A DNA stretch of 64,000 bases from Margaritifera margaritifera (taxonomy: Eukaryota; Mollusca; Bivalvia; Unionida; Margaritiferidae), in the NCBI GenBank assembly GCA_029931535.1, contig JAQPZY010000702.1, positions 124,001-188,000 on the forward strand, given 5' to 3'. The notes below the pieces were generated by a model. The model worked only from the letters and a program-made list of their open reading frames with translations, was not told the origin of the DNA and searched no databases. Of this stretch, positions 57,991 through 64,000 are shown piece after piece; position 1 is the stretch's first letter; the number at the start of each line of letters is the position of its first letter. The position numbers and the translations under genes were made by a program.

Positions 57991-60848
57991 ATAAATTATA
58001 CGCTATTTGTTGAATTGGAAATATCTCATACTTCATAATGGTATACTATTTCTTCCCTATTTTAACTTTTGTACACTCCAGAATAGTTATCGTATCCATT
58101 ACTCTCCTGCATCATTATATATTCTGTCCTAAAAGGTTATATTCATATATCTAAATGTTCTCACATTGTTTCCAAATGTTTGATACTCCGGCTGTTATTG
58201 TAAACACTGACCAGTGATGTCAAGCGTATCACCATAGGTTTGTGATGTGACTTTAAAATTGTAGCAGTTGTTGTATTCTTATATGCCACCTGTGGCTGGC
58301 ATGAGATTCACTTTCATTAATAACAATTTTGTTCTGTTCTGTTGAAGAGTCAATCGTCTTTATGTCCGTTATATATTTGGATAATGGATTCAAAATAAAA
58401 GTCATTTCAAAAGAGCCTTGTATAGTTACTACATGTGTATTTAGAAAAGGTTGACTTAACCAGAGGCACACCTTTCCGTTTCCCTTGAATAGTTTCAATT
58501 TATCCCATTGTTACAAAGGAAAAGTAATCCCCTCAGATATGGACAATTAAATTCCAAATGACAACCACTGCTATTTAAAGCGAAGAAAAGAAAAGAAAGC
58601 ACTGAATTTACACTGAAATGCAAACCACGTGCACAGTCCTTAAGCAGTAATGGAGGCAGACATTGTCAACAACAGCACGTGTTCACGGGGTTGAATATAC
58701 ACAACTTTGATCCAGCTAGATTCTAACACAATAGGGATTTTAATGTTAACATTATATTAATATTATCTAAACTTTAAGTGGGACCAATGCAAATGCATTA
58801 GTTAATTTAAAAGGACAACGATGTAGATAAATCAGTGCCCCACTGTGCAGACTCACTCAGTGAACTTCTTAGCGTATGCTTGCTGGAGTCATAAACAGTA
58901 AACCACGTCTACTTTATCAACACCACCATGACTAGGTGATGATCAGTGGTTGTGACTGCGCGAGAAGTGTGGTGTGCAGGGCTTTTTCCACGAGAAGACA
59001 CGACAACTCAATCAGAACACACAGGCTGATAGCGGAGGGTCTTTTTCTTAATCCTCTCCATGCTCGCTCGACCCCCACAGCGACGCGTGGAGAAACGAAA
59101 AATGGCGTCAGCTGTAATGTACCTTTTATTTTTTTTTATTACTGTACTTAATGCTAACATTTATTAGAAGGGTTTATCTTTCGAAATTTGTGTGCAGTTC
59201 TTCCTTTTTTTTACATTTTTAGTATTTTTACTTTTAATTGGCACCATATGTCCATTATTGTGCTTATGTGTCTTCAAACGGTACATACATACATTATAAT
59301 GAGTTACTGTTATTACCTATACTGCAACCCAGGGGTTTGGGAATAATAATGAACTACAATACTTTTCTATCAGTTTTACAGGGATTCCCTTTGACCTTTT
59401 CCCCTTTTGACATGTGGGTTTCCTATTGGACCCCGAAACTGACGCTTGTGCTTTCAACCATATGCGTCAGTTTGACTCTGAAATTTTGCCTAATGTGTCC
59501 AACATTATAATCAGTACCATATAATAACCTTTGACCTTCTTGCTGCTTGAACAACCAAGCATACGCTCCTGCCTGACCCGCTAATCAATTAGCATTGTTC
59601 TCATGAGAAGTTGCAAGGGGCGCGTGTGATTGTCCGATAATTAACATAGATGTCAACTTTGATCTTTTGTTTTGAGAAGATAAACGGATGGTTTGAGTGA
59701 CACTGATTGAGATAATTGGAATTTAACACCTGTTTAAGAAGTAAACCTGCGAATCAAAGAGAATTGATTGTAGTAAGTACCACATATTTGTTTTGATGAT
59801 GCTAAAATATCTGCAAATAAACTTGTTGCAATCATTAATTTCTTCTTTTTTTATAATTCGTCGCACTTCTGGTATATAGTGAATTAGTTCCTTTCTAACG
59901 TTAATGTTACATCGTTCTATATTATTGATTGCACAACATAGTGTTATATCAAATTTGATTTTCAAATATTACATATAAATACAATGGCTTAGTGGAATAT
60001 TTTGACTTATTTCTCAGGAAAACGTCAGCGTGAGACTGACTCAGACTGTGAAAATGAACATGTCAGAAAGCAATTGAAACAAGGCTCTCCTTCAAAATGA
60101 TCACAAAAACCAAATCTAGATCACGGATCATGCCAGATCATGCAGATTGATTCGAAAAATGAAGGATGTTCCTGATATGAGTGACTTAAATGCGAAGAAA
60201 GTTTGGAAACGATTTGAACTCAAAAAACAGTTTAGGAAATAATTCATTTTGTGAAGGAACTAATATTTTTATAGTGATTTATAAATACTGCATTTCAAAG
60301 TAATATGTGATGTTCAAATTTCCTTTTGGTCTCCTCTTGATATTTTGTTATAATTGTGTTGTGTGCGTATTCAGCAAGATTCTTTTATGCTTTCTGTGTT
60401 TGATAATAAATGTAAATGAGTTTTAAAAATGTGTTTTCTTTTTACCATGTCGTTCTCATGACTCTTGGGTTTAAGATTCTGACTCTTAATCTTCAAATTT
60501 TGACTCGTGGAAATTTCAGCCCAAGAGTCAATGACCCTTCAGTTCAATTGCTAAGGACAACCCTGGTTTTAATTGCAATTTTATTATAGCTTTTAACTTA
60601 AATCCCCCCTCCCGCAACCCTCCCTCCACCCCCCCTCAAAAAAAAAAAAAAACAACAAAACAACAGCAACCAAACAAACAACAACTCTACATGTACAACT
60701 GCATTGTTTTTCTTGCTTATAACTGAAGTAGGATTTGTCCATATTGTACATACAAGGTTGCATTTTTGGACCAAGAAAGGTTCATGAACAATCAGCCTCA
60801 CCAGAATTGAATAAGAATGTATTGAAGACAATCATTTTATATTTAGGG
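57991..60848. other. No gene recognised
   Basis: AT-rich. The part at 58,930-59,110 is richer in CpG and carries a 71-codon plus frame of unknown nature. Around 60,020-60,240 a short plus-strand stretch (KRQRETDSDCENEHVRKQLK) looks protein-like and is followed by AATAAATGTAAATG, so a 3' exon or transposon tail is possible. C-rich and A-rich runs lie at 60,605-60,665. Confidence 0.35.
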
Positions 60849-60990
60849 GATAGTCTGGATAATATGTGACAGAAATATCTGCAATCAGCAGTATAATTTT
60901 TTTTTTCATACTTAAGATAATATCGGGGAAATATTTCTATATTTTTTGGGGCCCAAAAGAGATATCCTGCTTCCCCTGCGTCCTATTTAA
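60849..60990 (+). repeat. Dispersed repeat, copy 1
   Basis: Matches the reverse complement of 63,440-63,612: landmarks are GATATCTGCAATC versions, GATAATATCGG, and AAAAGAGATATCCTGCTTCC. Confidence 0.75.
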
Positions 60991-62086
60991 CTTTGAATTA
61001 TCAGTAGATGCATGTATGGCCACAGTATGGCTGCACGCTAAACACGATACTCATGGCAAAGGAAATCAATGAAAAAACAGGTTTTATTTCAGAATTATGC
61101 ATGTGTATTGTGCTGAATTGACCTTGATGAGTTTTACTACTGATTTGTTGTAAATCACTGGAAAATGTAGCACGCGCTAAAAGATACCTTAGCTTGAAAT
61201 CTCAATCTTCCATAATTAACTAGCATGTTGCAAGTATGCAAGAGGTAAACCTGAGCCCTGTAGTCCTGAAGGCCTCATGGGTTGAGTTTATTGGGCCCTT
61301 GCACTTTCTGATGGCACTGACTCTCATGTCATTATTTACTTGTTACTTGCTTATTACATTATCACAATTACAAACATTTACTTGAAGTTCCTTTAAACTA
61401 CTGCAGTGGATTCATAATAAAAGTTCTCTTTTATACTAAATCATTGTGAATTATTATCATAGACTCATATCTAATTATAAATTTCTATAATTTAAATAAC
61501 CGTGCCTACACATACAGTAGCACTTTTATGCTTGTTTTCTTTTAAATTGCTTCACAGTTGTTACCAACATGAAATCTTACCATATTCAATGTAATACATG
61601 CACTTGCTTTAATAAGCGTACACCCCTCTTTTTGTCCACAACTGACATACAATGCATTTTGTTTGGCCCAAGGTAGGGAAGCGGCTGCTAAAACCTACAT
61701 AAAACCGTAATTTTCACTGAAATTGCCATCACGCATGCCTGGTATCTTGTTACTAGTTTACTTTGTGGGTTACATCAGTGCCAAAAATGGATCTTAGATA
61801 TGTTTATATAGCACGGCCATATTGAGAGAGAGATAGAGAGAGAGAGAGAAGGAGGGAGGGAGAGAAAGCGAGAGAGAGAGAGATCCTCCAAAGATGAGAG
61901 CTCCCAACATTATCAGTTAGGAAAATAATTGTGAAAAATGCAAGTTGAGATTTCAAGCTTTTGTGAGTGCTACATTTTCCAGAGATTTTGGAAAGTACAC
62001 ATGAATAATTCCGAAACATAATACGAAGCTTGTTTTCACATTTATTCATTTTCCCTGAGATATAGAGGATATGTACGTTTTTTGAG
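60991..62086. other. No gene recognised; GA tract
   Basis: An imperfect GA tract lies at 61,824-61,882. A 118-codon minus frame spans it and is an artefact in part. Confidence 0.5.
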
Positions 62087-62205
62087 TAGATATAGGTAAA
62101 TATTTCACGAGTGAAGTGGAAACATTGTATTGTAACGAGTGACGAAGAAACGAGTGACAATAAAAAATGTTTCCACTTTGTGAGTGAAATATTTCCTTAT
62201 ATCTA
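62087..62205. mobile_element. 119-bp fold-back (MITE-like)
   Basis: TAGATATAGGTAAATATTTC at the left pairs with GAAATATTTCCTTATATCTA at the right, and the inner parts AGTGGAAACATT/AATGTTTCCACT extend the stem to about 40 bp per arm with a few mismatches. The loop contains AACGAGTGAC twice. No target duplication was identified. Confidence 0.65.
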
Positions 62206-63069
62206 ATAAAAAATAGATTTTCTTTTTATTGTATATTTTTAAAGGCAAAAATCTTCGATTTGTATGGATTTGTTTCTCCATTCTGTGTCAATGCGATTAA
62301 CGGCTGCATTACTACATCGATAAAAAGATTTTCCGACATTTTACAATAATTTTAGGACAGCGACTGTTTACAAATTCAGATTGTACATATAATGATTAAA
62401 ATTGTGTATTTTGTCAAATTTATAAATTGTGATGCGAAAATGAAGATAATTTATTATTCGTTAACTCATTTATTGCTCAGGATGATAGAATGAACATTGC
62501 TGGGGTGGGGATACTATAGCAACATGACAAAACGCTCTAACAGACTTCAGAGCTTAACATCATTTAACAACAGATTTTAATGATTGTGCGTTTACTTGTA
62601 AGGATTATGGCTGCAATTTTTATTTATTTTTGCATTCAGACGTAAATTTTGTGTTTTGGCATGCTTGCAGTCTATTTTGGTAATAAACGCTGCACCCAAA
62701 GTTTGGTTGTCACTTAAGTTCGGTTTGCAATCGACACTAGTGAATGCCTGATTTCTCCGTTGTTTTCAGACATGATTATGATTATGATGACAGTTGAAAA
62801 CGCTACTTAAACAATGTGTTTACTATATGTAATCAAGAATTGTTCTTTGAGTGTAACAGCTAACATGTATGGGTGACACAGAATATTGAATATTAACAGG
62901 TCATGTATGTTAAATCAGTGACAATTTGTATGATTTATGTGGGAAGCTAATTATAAAGAAGTTAATAGTTGAAGCTTGTTTTTTGTTGTTTGGGATTCAT
63001 TTTTATACATTCTTGACATAAATGTATACTAGAGGTCACAGTCTGTACACATTTTAAGATCTATTCATC

Positions 63070-63072
<3 letters not shown>
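62206..63072. other. No gene recognised
   Basis: I see no coding region, repeat or RNA gene that I can support here. Confidence 0.5.

Positions 63073-63151
<79 letters not shown>
63073..63151. repeat. (GA)n microsatellite
   Basis: About 79 bp of nearly pure GA; the poly-Ser/Leu minus frame over it is an artefact. Confidence 0.97.
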
Positions 63152-63160
<9 letters not shown>

Positions 63161-63270
63161 GGAAAAGAAGAAGAAAGAATAAAATAGGCCTAAATATGGA
63201 AATACAGGTCTGAGGACCATACACAAGGGCATATATACTTCCTAAATGGAAAAAGAACGTAGTTCCCAAA

Positions 63271-63324
63271 GTGATATCGCCACTGTGGCGATAATGTGGT
63301 ATCGCCATTGTGGCGATATCATTA
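63271..63324. repeat. Two tandem 19-bp palindromes
   Basis: TATCGCCACTGTGGCGATA and TATCGCCATTGTGGCGATA lie six bases apart. Each has perfect 8-bp arms around a 3-base loop; only the loop differs. Confidence 0.85.
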
Positions 63325-63435
63325 TTTGTCCACTGATATATTTCAATATCTCATTATGAAATATAGAATAAAAGCTGTTATTTAACATGTAGTCTGATAC
63401 TCCGGCCATACATGTATTTACTGATAATACACAGT

Positions 63436-63840
63436 GGAATAGATCGCAACCATTATATTTACGAGGGGGAAGCAGGATATCTCTTTTGCGCCCAATCATA
63501 TCATTCACAAATACGGAACTATTTCTCCGATATTATCTTCCTTTAGGTACCAATAATTATAGCATGGTTGATTGCAGATATTTGTGTCACATTTTATCCT
63601 AACTATCCCCGTAAACGAAAATGGTTGTCCCTAATACATTCGTGTTCAATCCTATATTAGGGCAAAACCATTATATTTGCAGGGGGAAATATATCTTTCT
63701 TGCTCTCCACTGTTTTATTCACGTATACATAAATAGTTCTCTGACATTATCTTCTTTGTTAGGTAAAATCGGTTACTGTGTCTCCACTGATGACTTGTTC
63801 TGCTAATATCGTTCGTAGGACATCCAGACAAAGAAATTTG
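63436..63840 (-). repeat. Dispersed repeat, copies 2 and 3 in tandem
   Basis: 63,436-63,612 and about 63,652-63,840 each contain AACCATTATATTT, AGGGGGAA, a block like ATATCTCTTTTGC, an ATTCAC..ATA segment and TTATCTTC. Copy 2 is the inverted form of 60,849-60,990. Confidence 0.65.
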
Positions 63841-64000
63841 TGTCAGTAATATCCTGTCTGAAAAGGGTTGTCGCTAATATGTTTATGTTCAGTCAAGTGG
63901 AGCTGATTGTTTATGAACCTCTCATTGTCCCAAAATACGACTTGGATGTGTGTGAGCTTGATTAGTTCAGTGCCACATTATAATGAGTGTAAAACAACGT

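Overview
This window looks like repeat-dense, AT-rich intergenic or intronic DNA from an animal nuclear genome. I see no bacterial gene layout and no complete host gene. The best guess for the source is a lophotrochozoan, most likely a mollusc and perhaps a cephalopod. That rests on the mix of decayed LINEs with an 'NHRLPIETGRW'-type C-terminus, a PNMA-like-gag Ty3/gypsy element, tRNA-derived SINEs, a Maverick/Polinton-type polymerase, and many long AT, GA, ATT and TATG microsatellites. The species is inference; the element classes are read from the sequence.

Layout: 0-12 kb holds an LTR-like repeat, decayed LINE pieces, two MITEs (one hAT-type with a perfect 8-bp target duplication), a broken gypsy integrase (7.2-9.4 kb) and a LINE 3' end (10.8-11.6 kb). 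A long inverted repeat has arms at 11,979-15,771 and 36,379-39,831, about 20.6 kb apart; each arm contains a nested fold-back. Between the arms lie a solo LTR with a 4-bp target duplication (20,689-21,501), a decayed LINE (21.95-23.0 kb), a decayed endogenous virus-like segment (23.38-27.35 kb: protein-primed family B DNA polymerase plus a BIR domain), two SINEs, and a 2.07-kb insertion flanked by a 16-bp exact direct repeat and carrying two open frames of unknown function.

From 41.5 kb on there is a jockey/CR1-like LINE piece, a tRNA-like SINE head, and a full-length Ty3/gypsy retrotransposon on the minus strand (44,648-52,332). Its LTRs are about 511 bp and differ at roughly 17 positions. 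Primer-binding site, polypurine tract, gag, protease, RT, RNase H, integrase and GPY/F remnants can all be read, but several frameshifts, stops and a changed RNase H aspartate disable it. Beyond it lie a hAT dimerisation-domain exon-like fragment (53.2-53.3 kb), two unrelated LINE remnants in opposite orientation (54.4-55.7 kb and 55.9-58.0 kb), and short dispersed and palindromic repeats to the end.

The most unusual items are the polymerase-BIR segment, the 2.07-kb insertion with an intact Q/P-rich 335-codon frame, the large inverted repeat, and the tandem hairpins conserved in both gypsy LTRs. No working multi-gene system is intact here; the window is mainly a record of layered insertions.
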